A DNA stretch of 64,000 bases from Codonopsis lanceolata (taxonomy: Eukaryota > Streptophyta > Magnoliopsida > Asterales > Campanulaceae): the NCBI GenBank assembly GCA_013146195.2, contig CM028382.1:59968734-60032733 (forward strand), read 5' to 3'. This document shows, piece by piece, positions 10,945 to 23,218 of the stretch; the first letter of the stretch is position 1, and the number at the start of each line of letters is the position of its first letter. A program made the position numbers and the translations under genes. The notes beneath the pieces were generated by a model. The model was not told the DNA's origin and did no database searches. It was given only the letters and a program-made list of their open reading frames with translations.

Positions 10945-12180
10945 TTATGAGTCTCGAAAGTGAAGGTGGCAATGCAATGCGATCGCTAAAGACCCAACTC
11001 TCTCAAGAATCTCGAATGGGCCAATGTACCTCGGTGTAAGCTTCCCTTTCTTGCCGAATCTCTTCGTACCTCTCCTCGGTGTCACTTTCAAGAACACGTA
11101 ATCACCCACTTGGAACTCAAGATCTCGTCTTCGATTGTCCGCGTAACTCTTTTGTCGACTTTGAGCGGTGCGCAAGCGATCTCTAATCAACTTCACGCTC
11201 TCAACCATTGTTGCACTAACTTCGGAACCCCAAAGTTTCGCCTCTCCAACTTCATCCCAACAAATTGGCGATCTACACTTACGCCCATACAAAGCTTCAT
11301 ACGGCGCCATCTTGATACTCGTGGTAGGCTGTTATTATCATAAACTTCGGCTAAAGGTAAGTGAGAATCGGCTTTCCTTGAAATCCACGGCACAAGCTCG
11401 AAGCATGTCCTCCAAAATCGAATCAATCGCTCGGTGACCATCCGTTTGCGGATGAAAAACATCTTGAAGTCTAATTTGGTCCCCAAAGCTTCTGCAACGC
11501 GTTTGCCAAAATCTAGATGTGAACCTCGGATCTCTATCGGACACAATACTCACAGTGCGCCATGAAGTCTCACGATCTCACGGATATACAAAGGCGCCAA
11601 GCGAGTCAACGAATAAGTGATAGCTCGGAATAAAGTGTGCGGACTTAGTCAATCATCGACTATAACCCAAAGCGCATTAAATCCTCTCGCGTGCTTGATA
11701 ACCCTGTCACAAAATCCATAGTAATGAACTCCCATTTCCATTCGGGAATCTCAATGGTTGTAGAAGTCCCTTGAGCCTCGATGCTCGGCCTTAACCTGGC
11801 GACAAGTCAAACACCTTGACACATACTCATAATTTCCCTCTTCATGCCTTTCCACCAAAATTGTCTTTTCAAGTCTAAGTACATCTTCGTGCTCCCCGGG
11901 TGAATGGTATACCTCGATTTATGAGCCTCATCAAGAACCAACCTCTTCAAGTCATCATTAGAAGGAACACAAATTCTGCCTCGAAATGTCAAAGTACCCT
12001 CACTATTAATCACAAAATCAGGCGATACATTCTCAGCCAACCCATCAATAATTTTCTTCAATTCCGGATCATTCCTTGCGCTTCTTTAATCTTTCAAACA
12101 AAGCGGTGTAGCACGAACATTCGCGAAAATCACACCTCTATCAAAACACTAGGACCCCAATCTCGCAAGTCCTCCAACAT
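10945..12180 (-). pseudogene. Integrase of the Tekay-type element, frameshifted
   Basis: Integrase inserts the DNA copy into the genome. The N-terminal part reads LVLDEAHKSRYTIHPGSTKM and QFWWKGMKREI (11807-12061). The core shows the second catalytic Asp context IVSDRDPRFTSRFW and FHPQTDGH (11338-11553), where the expected serine/glutamate stretch after TDG is damaged. The C-terminal part is MAPYEALYGRKCRSP and LTPRYIGPFEILERVG (10945-11310). At least three frame changes separate these blocks. Confidence 0.85.
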
Positions 12181-12222
12181 CTTCCATTCTCTAACCATCA
12201 TACGACATGTGAACCTTCCTAC

Positions 12223-13960
12223 TCAAGGCATCCGCATTACTACATTTGCCTTCCCCGGATGATATAAAATAGTGCAATCGTGGTCTTTTAGTTTCTCCAT
12301 CCATCTTCTTTGCCTCATGTTCAACTCCTTTTGGGAAAACAAGTACTTCAAACTTTTGTGGTCGGTGAAGATCTCAAATTTAGCCCCATACAAGTAGTGT
12401 TTCCATTTATGCAATGCGAAGATAATCGCAGCCAACTCCAAATCGTGTGTCGGGTAATTCTGCTCATGAATAGACAACTTCCTCGGCGCATGGCGATAAC
12501 TCTACCATTCGCATCAACACACAACCCAAACCTTCCTTAGAAGCATCGCTATAAATCACAAAATTATCTCCTCCACTAGGCAAAGCCAAAATAGGTGCCG
12601 ACGTCAACCGCTTCTTAAGCTCTTGAAAACTAGCTTCACATTTCTCGCTCCAAACAAAAGGCACATTCTTTTGCGTCAATCTCGTCATAGGAGTCACGAT
12701 CCGAGAAAATCCCTCAATAAATCTCCGGTAATAACCCGCTAGACCCAAGAAACTCCGAACCTCGGTAACCGAACTAGGTCTCTTCCAATTCGTCACCGCT
12801 TCAACCTTAGAAGGATCAACGGCTACTCGGGCTAGAAATGATATGCCCCAAGAAAGATACTTCCTCAAGCCAAAGGCACATTTACTAAACTTCGCATAAA
12901 ATTTGTTTCTCAGAAGAATAGACAAGACAATCCTCAAGTGTTTCTCATGCTCCTCCCGAGATTTCGAATACACTAAGATATCATCAATGAAGACTACCAC
13001 GAAACAATCGAGATAACTATGAAAGACACGGTTCATTAAGTCCATAAATACCGCTGGTGCATTCGTCAACCCAAACGGCATCACCACGAATTCAAAGTGC
13101 CCATATCTAGTGCGAAAAACGTCTTGGAATGTCTTCCTCTCTAACCTTCAATTGATAGTAACCCCATCTCAAATCAAGCTTAGAATAGCGATAGACCCTT
13201 GCAATTGGTCAAAAGATCATCAATGTGGGGTAGTGGGATACTTATTCTTAATGGTCACCTTATTCAATTCGCGATAATCTATGCATAACCGCAAACTCCC
13301 ATCTTTCTTCCTCACAAATAGGACCGGTGCGCCCAGGCGACACACTCGGTTTAATAAAACCAATCTCTAGGAGTTCACAGCGAGTTTTCAACTCTCTAAG
13401 CTCCATGGGCGCCATCTATACGGTGCCTTAGAAATCGGTGAAGTCCCCGGAATAAGCTCAATACAAAATTCTAGTTCTCTATCGGGTGGCATAGCATGGT
13501 CGGTAGAAAACACATCGGGAAACTCACATACTACCGGAACCTCCTCTAAACTCGGCGAAGACCTCTTCTTATCAACAACGCAGGCAAGATAACCCGTACA
13601 CCCTTGAGACAACAATTTTCTAGCCCTTAGTGCAGAAATGAAATGCAAGTCACTCGGCGGCGATCACCCACAAAAGTAAATTCGAGGCACACCAGGCATA
13701 TAAAAAGTAACCCTCTTCCTATGGCGGTCAACTATAGCATGATAAGCACATAACCGGTCCATGCCAAGAATCACATCAAAATCACGTATAGGGGAGAACT
13801 ACCAAGTCCGCATGCAAAGTGTGGTCACCCACCAAAACATCACAAGATTCTAAACACTTGAGGGCGAGCATATATTCCCCGGCGGGGTAGACACTTCAAG
13901 CAAGTATGGCAAAGATTGAGGCAATACGCAAAGATTCTCAACAAAGTGCGAGAAGCAACA
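12223..13960 (-). pseudogene. Protease, reverse transcriptase and RNase H of the Tekay-type element, frameshifted
   Basis: Pieces of pol are readable in order on the minus strand. The reverse transcriptase start (VVCEFPDVFSTD, ELEFCIELIPGTSPISKAPY; 13388-13648) is cut by frameshifts. The central part is clear: MPFGLTNAPAVFMDLMN, the catalytic FIDDILVYS box and SFLGLAGYYRRFIEGFS (12464-13087). RNase H follows as SDASKEGLGCVL and, after another frameshift, YPTHDLELAAIIFALHKWKH and FTDHKSLKYLF (12223-12477). Catalytic aspartates are visible, but no single frame spans the region. The protease active site was not found with confidence. Confidence 0.88.
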
Positions 13961-15183
13961 TAAGAATCACGAAGACCACGGATCTATGAGAATTCGAGCC
14001 TTATGATCAAATATAGAAAGAGTACCTCCTATCACTGCCGTAGACCCACTGAACCTCGCGATCAAGCGCAAACACTGACCACACCTTTGGTTTACCATCC
14101 CATCTCTCTTAGCCCCAGGTTGGCGCCACATTGATTGGCCTTATATTTGGGACAATCTTTCCTCAAATGAGTCCCGTCTCCCAAATGAAACACTTGTCTT
14201 TCCCGACACCTATCGGTGTGTGCCGGACTTACGGCGAGCGAACAAATCATAGTCTCATTCACGAGACCCTTGCGCCCAGAGTAGAAGAAGTGTTGTTGCC
14301 ACCACGCCCACATGCGTGGCCTACCTTGGCCTCCACCTCTCCTATCACGGTTTCCTTGGTATCCCCTTACGCCACTGAATTATTCCCGATTAGTGTTACG
14401 AGTGAGCATGTCGTGCATTACCGAATTACTCTTGACTCGGTGCTCCTCAATATCTTGCTCAACCTCATAAGCTCTATCAAGCTGCGGTCAGATAATCGGT
14501 GAGCTTAAGTGCTAGAATCGCTTCCTAAATTCAGTCCTCAACCCTTTAACAAACTTATGTGTTCTCCGTGCCTGGTAGGAATCAAATACGTGCAATAACT
14601 TGGCTCAACTCGGTGAACTTCGAGAATACTCCGCCAGTCATGGTACCTTGCTCAAGATTATAGAATTCTTTCTCCCTTTGGTTGCGAACCACATCGTGCG
14701 TATTCCTCCTTAAATTCCCTCTGAAAATTAGCCCAAGTGATAGGGACTTGTTGCATCTCCCAACTTTCCTTCAACACATTCCACCAATGTTCGGCGGCTC
14801 CCTTAAACTTAAACGTCGCTAGCGACTTCTCTCTTCATCGGTACACTCCAACATAGATAATATTTTGATCATCTCTTCCATCCACAACTTCGGCCTCCCT
14901 AGGGTTTGGCTCCCAGAAATGAAATACTAGGCTTCAACTTAAGGAATCTCTCTAGGAGAGTGTTGTCGATCCTCGGTCTCGGTGGTGGTGCAACATCCTC
15001 TGTCGAGGTGGTGGTGGTACTCCCCGGCTTGACCTCCCACGGCTGCCCCGGAAAAGCCATCAACCTACGGTGTAACTACGCCATATCCGGACCCAGGATT
15101 ACGGCGGTACCTCCTCGCTTGAGTTCGGGGACCTCTCTGGGCCTACCTCTACCGCGGCCATTTCCATTCCTATGGTTATCCAT
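13960..15183 (-). pseudogene. Gag region of the Tekay-type element, frameshifted
   Basis: The capsid-like Gag packages element RNA. An ATG at 15183 (minus strand) opens a basic RG-rich start (MDNHRNGNGRGRGRPRE) of the kind seen in Tekay Gag. The frame then breaks repeatedly. A degenerate zinc knuckle survives near 14092-14313, with FHLGDGTHLRKDCP and a displaced first cysteine pair. The region is rich in short C/G-centred indels. The protein boundary with protease is approximate. Confidence 0.72.
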
Positions 15184-15279
15184 CGAACCCCTACAAGAAT
15201 TCACTCGACGTTAGAATCATCACACAAATAACCAACCCACCTAGGCCATGGAACCTATCTGGCCGACGGACTAACTATA

Positions 15280-15290
15280 GCTCGATACCA
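15280..15290 (-). promoter_or_regulatory. Primer binding site, initiator tRNA-Met type with a 1-base loss
   Basis: On the minus strand, two bases inside the 5' LTR, the sequence reads TGGTATCGAGC. The canonical site is TGGTATCAGAGC, so one A is missing. Confidence 0.75.
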
Positions 15291-15292
15291 AG

Positions 15293-18075
15293 CGTGACGA
15301 CCCGACCGGACCCCAATGCGAGATCGAATCGCGCCGTCCAAATAATCAAGTTAAACACATAAGCATGCACAAGTAGGATTATAAAATTCATGTGGCGCAA
15401 CATTGCATACAAATAACAACTCGGCTACACTTGGCGGGAAAAACAACTTAATTTAAACAAGTCATCGGCGTTACGGCGGAACCCAACAACTACTCCTACA
15501 AATAACACATGCTTATAAAACCTCAACGGCCACAACATGCCGGAGACAACAACAATAATAATACTTTAAACAAGCTTTAGCGGAAGAAACTGTGATGAAC
15601 CATACACATATAAACAAGCTCGACTTATAGTCGGCATACCAAAAGATTACAAGTATCAAATATTTAAGTTACTACAACAACAAAACCCCAAGCCAAGTCT
15701 ACATGACTTGCTTCCCAACGTCCTTTCCAAAATAAAAGATTAACCAGTTAAAGTCCAAAAGAGCAACCTCGCTCACAACGTCCAAGCGAATACGTGAGTC
15801 TAGCGTGGGACGTCTCCTCGGCTTTGATCTAAGGAAAACAAAGCAAACAAATAGGGTAAGTCGAAAGACCTAGTAAGTTACTAAAATATGCATGTTCATG
15901 TTATAGCATGACATTTATCACAATTATGGCATATTATCATCATTTAACACTTAGCACCTTATTCACATAAGTGCGTAAAATAAATCATACAAGTAGGATA
16001 TGATAGTCACGGCCGCTTCGTAGCTCCTGCAAAACATTCTGTTACTGATTCGTGCCATCGATGTTATGTGAATTCATCGACTCATACCGAGAACCTACTC
16101 GATCTCATTAGCAAGCCAATGCGGCACTTAGCGTCGGCAAAGGGCTACTTCCCCCTGCGGCCACGGTGGAGGTGTGTGTGAAGTCAGTGCGGCGATCCAT
16201 AGCGAGCACGAATCCCATAATTCGTGAAGGCGATGCATCGTCCCACCCTGACTTTGATAAACAAACCAAATTATGCCAGCTGGACTCAATGCGATGCACA
16301 AGTAGATATTTACTTGACTTAAACCAATTAAGGACCGAATTCGACAAGAGCGAACTCGACCAACCAAGTAGGGTGTTAATCTCTACCATAAACATGTGAA
16401 GGCAATTAACTGCTCAAACCAATGCTTCATAACAACTTTGCAAATATTTATACCAAACTCATATTTGAGTAAACTTAATCAAACGGTATCCAAACTTCGT
16501 AGGGACTGAAATTAGAGTTTAACATATTCAATTCTTCCCTAGAGTCGACTCCGTTGAGTCTTTTCTCTAAATTCCCAATTTTGGGGAAATTGAAGCTATA
16601 TGCTTCATAACCCAACCTAGGTCACTTCTAAGTTCAACAAGGGTATAAATTCACCTAAAATATTTCAATGTATTTCATGTCCCTTATAGTCCAATATGAA
16701 GGATACAACACATAACAATTTTCACACTTATCACATAGGCATAATTTAGGGCATTCCCAAATAATATCACTTTCAACAACAAACATACTACATATTTCTA
16801 ACATGTTCAAGACCCCAATTAACATGATGAAAGAGTAATTTCAACTTTCAAAGGCGAGAAATCAACCTAGACATGCTCCTAGCAAAATCATACATTCAAA
16901 ATTCATAGGAAGCAATTATGTGTCCTCATTGACCTCACACATCATAAACTTTGTTTCCTTAGGGTCAATGAGAACTAAAATGAAGAAGAGTAACTTACCT
17001 AGCTTGAGTGAAAACTCAAGAGAATCCAAATCTAAACGGTGAAGTCGTTCCTTTCGTCGCACCCGTCAAGAATCTGAAGTTTGGCGGCAATCGAACGGTG
17101 GAATCCTTGTGGATCGAAGGAAGAAGATGAAGCTAGGGCTCAAAACTCAAGCCCCCAACTCTCTCTCTCTCTAAAGTGTAGGAAAAGGATGAACAAATGA
17201 AAGACTTACTGAAAATTGGTCAAGGCTTGGTATTTATACCTCCAACAAGAGAAGGGTACAAGAGGAATTTCTCAAGTGCAATTAGTAGAGATTAGGAAGT
17301 TAACAAGCACTAATCCAACCTAGATTAACCTCTAATTAGTGTTAGGACTTGATTAGGACTAAGTGTGAGGGGTTAGGAAGGGTTTAGAGGGGGTTTAATG
17401 AGGGTAGGATAGGCATTTCACGTCACAACTCAAAACAGGGGAAAATCCCGTAATTGCAGATCCAGCAGGTGAGGCGGGCGCCTCACCCATGCCCATGCGG
17501 CCGCCTCATTCACTGAGGCTTCTTCCAAGTTCAGTCCATTTTGAAATTGCTCTCTGCATCTGAGGCGGGCGCCTCGCAAGGTCCCATGCGGCCGCCTCGG
17601 CTCCAGAACTTCTAAAACTTGGTCTAAACTAGTCCTAAATGATCCCTACTCAAAACGAGTCGGAAACACACCCGAACAACTCCCGGAACAAGATAGAACA
17701 AGGCGCGAACCACGCGACGAATGATCAACGAATCAAACTACAATCAAACACCATTCAAACTAGGATAACTTGGACATGAAAGAGACTTATTTCAACATGG
17801 TTAAGACCTGAATATAAAGCCAAGAACTCAACGAACACTTCGTACGACGAAATAGAAGCAAATACGAGCAACGAGAGGAATCGCTAAGGCCAAATTCAAC
17901 GCGATCAAACCGGCGACTCCACAAACAAGTTTATATGATTCTAAGCATGTTAAGAACTTCAAGAATGATTTATGAATGATTCTAAGACGTTTATAACTAA
18001 GTAAACATGCTCACAATAAACAAGAAATCAAGAAGACAAGCATAGAATGCACATGCAAGATTATGGGGCGTTACA
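15293..18075 (-). repeat. 5' LTR of the Tekay-type element
   Basis: Same sequence as 7816-10648 with few substitutions and several small losses, clustered in C/G-rich spots near 15293-15480 and 16128-16195, plus a loss of about 25 bp near 17642. Its last base in element sense differs from the expected A (CGTGACG at 15293 against TGTGACG at 7816). Confidence 0.95.
17471..17595. repeat. Two palindrome cassettes in the other Tekay-type LTR
   Basis: Same arrangement as 10011-10135: GAGGCGGGCGCCTC at 17471-17484 and 17562-17575, with GCGGCCGC 26 bases after each start. Unlike other GC-rich parts of this LTR, no indels separate the two copies here. Confidence 0.9.
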
Positions 18076-18656
18076 GTTCTAGTCATTCAAAATTTAAGTA
18101 AACCAATAAAATATTATAAAAACACGCTAAAAATACTAAAAAATTAAATATAATACAATTATATTCATAAACTCACTTTAAAAAATTTGCATAAACTTTC
18201 AAATAAAAGGATTAACGTTTTTAATTCTTATAATCAATAAATTGAATCTAATATAATAAAAATACAATAACGTACATGATATTAAAAACGTTTATGTAAA
18301 TTCAAAAAGTCTAAAGGAAAATTCCTAAATATTAATATTAGTCTTATAGTATAAAAATATTAATAGTATAAGAGTACTAAAGTTTAATGGTTAGGAATTC
18401 TAAAGAATTTGTTGTTTGGATCGGTGGTTCGGCTCGATGGTTCGACTTGATGGTTCAACTCAAAATGATTTGGTTTGGTTCGATTTGACTCAACTCGACA
18501 TGTCAAGCCGCAAACCAAACCAAACCGTTCGACTTCCCAAAATTTCAAACCGAGCCGAACCATATAGCACTTAAAACCGAACCAAACTGCACGATTCGAC
18601 TTGGTTCGACTCGACTTGGTGATTTGGCGACTCGGATTGACACCCCTAGTGAATAG

Positions 18657-18835
18657 TCCTCAGATAAATATCTCTATTATTATATATAGCTATACCTCAA
18701 TACTCATTATCAGAAAAATTGTTAATAGATATTGTTATTAGATAATAGCTGAAATATAAAGAGTCAAACATGGATGCATAAGATCAAGCTTTATCTAAAG
18801 TGTATGACGTGACACAACCATAGTGCTCCTCACCA

Positions 18836-18873
<38 letters not shown>

Positions 18874-19404
18874 ATTTTTGGGAGAGTATTTTCTATATTA
18901 ATAATTATTTATCCACTATATTTATATATGATCATGTTATGTAGATGATGATAGCACTTATCTTTCAATATTTTAATGTCATGAATTATATTTTTATTGG
19001 AAATGAAAAAAAATGTTATAAAAATTATATAATCTATTATTGTATTATTTCGTATTATTTAAAAATAATATTTTTTTGAAACTAATTAACTCTTTTTATG
19101 TAGCAATAAATGTTACTATCATAACATAGTTATTATGGGTTTTATAGACAAATAAATATCATGCAAATATTTAATTTTAATTCTTGAACACATCACACGT
19201 AAAAAAATAGTGAATATTTTTTTTTCTTGAATGAAAATAGTAAATATTATATTTTAATTTTTTATGTAAAAAATAAAAAAAGATAACTCGAAATTGAACT
19301 ATACTTATTTTTAATGGGTAACTAGTTAATGGTAGTTTTGTCCTATTATAAATCAATTCAATATTATAATAACTATTTTAGTAGATAAGTAATTTTTATA
19401 ATGT
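18657..19404. other. AT-rich intergenic stretch with a (TA)n tract
   Basis: Contains a TA dinucleotide run at about 18840-18870. Bases 19255-19400 are a dispersed repeat that recurs around 51440-51490 plus 51903-51985, where it is interrupted. No coding feature seen. Confidence 0.6.
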
Positions 19405-19412
19405 AAATAATC

Positions 19413-21307
19413 TAGTGTTCTAAAAATCGGCCTAAACGGTCGCCTAAGCGTCGCCTAGGCGTTAGCCGTCACTAAAATGTCGCGATTTCCTCTAAATCTG
19501 CCAAAAAATTGTGGACTAGTCACCCTAGGTGCTGGCTAGTCGACGACTAGTCCGCTAAACTTACCAAGGAGGCGGGCGGTCCTGAGAGTGGTATGAAAAG
19601 GCAAGGCCCAAACTTATAATAAAACCATTTATACATATATATTTTATACTATAACTTTATTTTCATATATGATTTGTTGATCCATTAGATGAAGTATTTT
19701 GATTTGGTTGAGAGGTCATGAGTTCAACTCTTTGAAAGTTATGTTAATTTTATTTACTTTTGAACTCTTTGAAAGTTATGTAAAATTTATTTTATTTTTG
19801 AGTTGTGAATTATCAAGTATTATATACTCCCTCCGTTCCAGGTAAAGAGTCTCCGTTTTAAAGTCAAACATTTTATGAAAATGACACTTTTAGTAGCTCA
19901 TTAATAATAAAATGACATTTTTATGTTTTAATATTTGAAAGTAGACTCTTTAAGTGAAACATCTCAAAATAGAATAGTTAACTGTTTGCCCTGAACGATG
20001 AGAATATATAATATGTAATGTGTATAATTAAGTTATGTAAAATTTATTTTATTTCTGAGTTGTGAATTATCAAGTATTATATATATAACATTTAATGTGT
20101 CCAATTTTAATAATTGCTTTTGTGATTTAATGATAAGCTACTTATATGTATGCTTAGAGATTTTTTATTCAATCCATAGCATAGTTAGTCCAACTTTTTT
20201 TTGGGGGCTATCAATATTTCAAGAAAGAACTTGATTTTATATCATTCTAACTATAATTTTCGTTGCTTATATTTGTATGATTCTCATCTTCATTAATTAA
20301 TTATGAGTTTTTATTTTAAAATTTGAATTTGTATGAAAAACATATTTTTAAGAAAATATCTACCTAGAATAAAAGAATAAGAATTGATGAGATGATTAAA
20401 ATTCAAATAATAGCTCTTAATTGATAAGTTTTTTTAAAATTAGAATTTTTAGTCAAAAATCTAATTAATGGATTACAGTAATCGAATAATCAAAATAACA
20501 TAAAAAAAACTAATGAACATGTAACAAATGAGCCAAAAAATGAGAGAAAATGATATAATTTGATGATATAATTAAGAAAGATCTTAAAAGAGTGAATAAA
20601 TCATAAATATCTTATAGATATGTTTTATAGACATTTTGCATATTTTAATATATAATAAAATTACCAAATCAAGATAGAAAATAACTAGAGTACAGAAATA
20701 TGCAAACAAAATAATTTTATATAATTATTTCATATACTTATGAATTAGTATGCTTGTTGTCTTTTGTGGCTTGCTTGGTTGGGCTTTGGGATGGAGGGTC
20801 GACGGAGGGAGAGATATTGGGCAGGGATATAGAAGAAAATAGAGGGATTTTGAGTTCTTCTATAAAGGAGAGGGTTAGAGAAAGAAAGAGAGAGATTACT
20901 GATGTGAGTCTGTGACTGTGTGAAGGAGATGAAGAGGAAGAGATGAAAGGAGAGAGGGAAGGAGAAAGTCAAACCAAAAAAATAAGGGATGGGATGGGAT
21001 GGGATGGGAGATGGATGACGTGTGTGGGCAGGCACCGGTAGGTTAGTATTTTTCCCTTTACATTCTATTTATTTAATAATATATGTTACTTATTTAATTA
21101 TTATTGCCTTATTGGTGTGATATTGTTGGATTTATAAGTTAATACAGGTGAAATTTTTTAATGTATATTAATTAATAATATTATAATTTATTTTTAAAAA
21201 TAAAAAAAATATTATAATTATGTTTTTATTCTAAATCCCGACTAGACCTTTAGACAATAGTCTCTGGTAAGACGCCTAGCATTCATCTAAGGACTTTTAA
21301 AACATTG
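19413..21307. mobile_element. Non-autonomous hAT-like element (1.9 kb)
   Basis: The left end starts TAGTGTTCTAAAAATCGG and the right end, read inward, starts CAATGTTTTAAAAGTCC. They are flanked by AAATAATC (19405-19412) and AAATAATA (21308-21315), a near-perfect 8-bp duplication as for hAT elements. GC-rich motifs near both ends contain GCCTAGGCG and its echo GCTAGGCGTC. The interior is mostly AT-rich; a purine-rich stretch (20745-21035) may be a captured leader but shows no recognisable protein. A Stowaway-like MITE is nested at 19827-20004. Confidence 0.65.
19827..20004. mobile_element. Stowaway-like MITE (about 178 bp)
   Basis: Starts CTCCCTCCGTTCC after TA, the hallmark of Tc1/mariner-type Stowaway MITEs. 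The right end, read inward, gives TTCTCATCGTTCAGGGC, a decayed inverted repeat followed by TA. A direct repeat of about 55 bp of host sequence lies on both sides (19767-19826 and about 20030-20085). Confidence 0.65.
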
Positions 21308-21439
21308 AAATAATATATCTCTTAGTAATAATATAATTTATAGGAATGATTATTTAGTAAGGATTTGGGTTGGGGCTGAATTCTATTTGAATTAGGAAAT
21401 CATAAGGGTTAATTATAGATAGGGAGGGAGAGTTATTAG

Positions 21440-21591
21440 TGAAAGATGAATGATTTTCCCTGATTCTCAGCCGTATATACAAAGGATTTCCGTTTACAAA
21501 GAATGAATTATAGCCTAAAATTAAGCTTTCCAACTATACAAAAGCTATCCAAAATTACAAACAATATTTATGGAAACTATATATTCTGTTA
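21440..21591 (-). repeat. 3' LTR of the Ale-like copia element
   Basis: 152 bp. Read on the plus strand it runs from TGAAAGATG to TTCTGTTA. It lacks 14 bases present in the partner LTR. The termini do not follow the usual TG...CA rule. Confidence 0.92.
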
Positions 21592-22254
21592 CTCCCCCGC
21601 AGTCGAAACGGGAGGTGCATGGACGTTAAGACTGGTTCGAAAATCTTCAAATAGAACCAACGGAAGACCCTTTGTGAAGATGTCTGCAATCTGATGGCGT
21701 GATGGGATATGTAAGACACGTACTTGACCACGAGCAACCTTTTCGCGAACAAAATGAATGTCCATTTCAACATGTTTAGTGTGTTGATGTTGAACTGGGT
21801 TTCCAGATAGATATATGGCACTAATGTTATCACAATAAACCAATGTAGCTCGGGAAATAGGACAGTGAAGTTCGAGAAGAAGGTTACGTAACCAACAGGA
21901 TTTAGACACAACATTGGCGACCCCTCGATACTCATCCATCTGCACTAGAACGGGATAAAGTAGCTTGGCGTTTGGATGACCAAGAGAGCAAATTATCGCC
22001 AAGGAAGACACAGTACCCGGATGTTGAACGGCGAGTGTCAGGGCAGCCACCCCAGTCTGCATCAGTGTAAGAGACAAGAGTTGCCACGGAAGAAGGGTAG
22101 AGATGTAAGCCATGATGGAGAGTTCCCCGAATGTAGCGAACAATTCGCTTGAGAGCTTACATGTGTTCTTCCATCGGGTTATGCATGAAGAGGCAAACTT
22201 GTTGGACAGCATAGGAGATGTCGGGTCTTGTGAAAGTGAGATACTGTAGAGCAC
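21589..22254 (-). pseudogene. Copia RNase H of the Ale-like element
   Basis: A frame change near 22157-22250 separates this from reverse transcriptase. The recognisable part begins at SCWLRNLLLELHCPI, followed by LVYCDNISAIYLSGNP, TKHVEMDIHFVREKV and RHQIADIFTKGLP, the conserved end of copia polyproteins. The upstream ADWGG-type RNase H core is present in the DNA but out of frame. The stop (21589-21591) lies at the edge of the 3' LTR. Confidence 0.88.
21592..21600 (-). promoter_or_regulatory. Polypurine tract of the Ale-like element
   Basis: GCGGGGGAG on the minus strand abuts the 3' LTR. Confidence 0.7.
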
Positions 22255-23123
22255 CGGTTAAGCTGCGATAATAAGAGGGATCAGCGTATGGAGTGCTAGA
22301 TATGGCACTGAGCTTGGGCTTGGTATCGACTGGCGTTGGGCTGGATTTGCAAGAGGACATTCCAGCTCGTTCAATGATCTCTTCTGCATACTTTTTCTGA
22401 GATAAAAACAGTCCATCTGTGTGTCGGGTGACGACTATTCCCAAGAAATAGTGTAGTGGCCCTAAATCTTTCATTGCAAATTCAGAGCTGAGAAGAGATA
22501 TGAGAGACTTGCGAAGATTGTCAGAAGAGGTAGTCAAAATGATATCGTCGACATAGAGAAGAAGATAAGCCATATCATTACCTTTCCGGTAAATGAAGAG
22601 AGAATTATCCGACCGGCTGTTTGAAAATCCAATATGAGTAACATAGTCTGCAAACCTCTTGTACCAGGCTCGAGGAGCCTGCTTTAGTCCGTACAAATAT
22701 TTTTTAAGTAAACAGACATGATGAGGATATGTTTTGTCCCGAAAACCCAATGGTTGATGCATGTAGACAGTTTCTTGTAGGTCCCCATGTAAGAAAGCAT
22801 TTTTTTACGTCGAGTTGGTGAATAGGCCATGCTTTGGAGAGAGCCAAACTGAGAACCGTGCGAATGGTTGCTGGTTTGACCACTGGACTAAAAGTTTCTC
22901 CACAATCGACCCCAACCTGTTGAGTTTTTCCATCACCTACAAGTCGGGCTTTATGCCTCTCAAATGAACCGTCAGAATTTTCTTTATGTCTAAAAATCCA
23001 CATTGAACGAAGAACATTAACATTGGGCGGACGAGGGACCAACTCCCACGTCTTATTTTTAATAAGAGCATTGTATTCATCGTCCATGGCCATTTTCCAA
23101 TTCGGGTCATGAAGGGCAGCCAC
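22157..23123 (-). pseudogene. Copia reverse transcriptase of the Ale-like element, two frames
   Basis: The first frame (22704-23123) reads MAALHDPNWKMAMDDEYNAL, TWELVPRPPNVNVLRSMWIF and HQLDVKKCFL. The second (22157-22762) continues with MHQPLGFRDK, YLYGLKQAPRAWYKRF and the catalytic LLLYVDDIIL box. The switch is explained by one extra A in a run of seven (22800-22806, T on the plus strand): removing one restores the standard VKNAFLHGDL context. The reverse transcriptase motifs are otherwise complete. Confidence 0.9.
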
Positions 23124-23218
23124 TGGGTTACGAAGGAGAGGAGATTTAGGAAGTTGAGAGAGAAGACCATACTTAGGTTGGGTTTAAATATGCCAAGTTG
23201 ACTTCTAGTGAGGGGTCG

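Larger units (their letters stand above)
7816..18075 (-). mobile_element. Ty3/gypsy chromovirus (Tekay/Del type), 10.26 kb
   Basis: Two long LTRs (2.83 and 2.78 kb), a 5-bp target duplication GTTCT (7811-7815 and 18076-18080), a tRNA-Met-like primer site and pol in the order PR-RT-RH-INT define a gypsy element on the minus strand. A C-terminal chromodomain places it in the chromoviruses, and the long LTRs with a chromodomain read into the 3' LTR fit the Tekay/Del lineage. The LTRs are nearly identical apart from small indels, so the insertion looks young. The coding region nevertheless has many frameshifts. Confidence 0.95.
7588..18648. mobile_element. Small hAT-type element (about 796 bp) split by a gypsy insertion
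   Basis: The left end TAGGGGTGTAAATGG (7588) and the right end, read inward as TAGGGGTGTCAATCC (to 18648), form inverted repeats. They are flanked by ATGAAGAG (7580-7587) and GTGAATAG (18649-18656), 6 of 8 bases alike, as in an aged hAT duplication. The interior is rich in degenerate GGTTCGACTT-type motifs. The gypsy element 7816-18075 sits inside it with its own 5-bp duplication. Confidence 0.7.

Noticed and set aside
20745..21035. Open stretch of 96 codons on the minus strand
   Set aside because: Composition is driven by a purine-rich tract (Ser/Pro/Phe-rich peptide) and shows no domain; it lies inside a hAT-like element.
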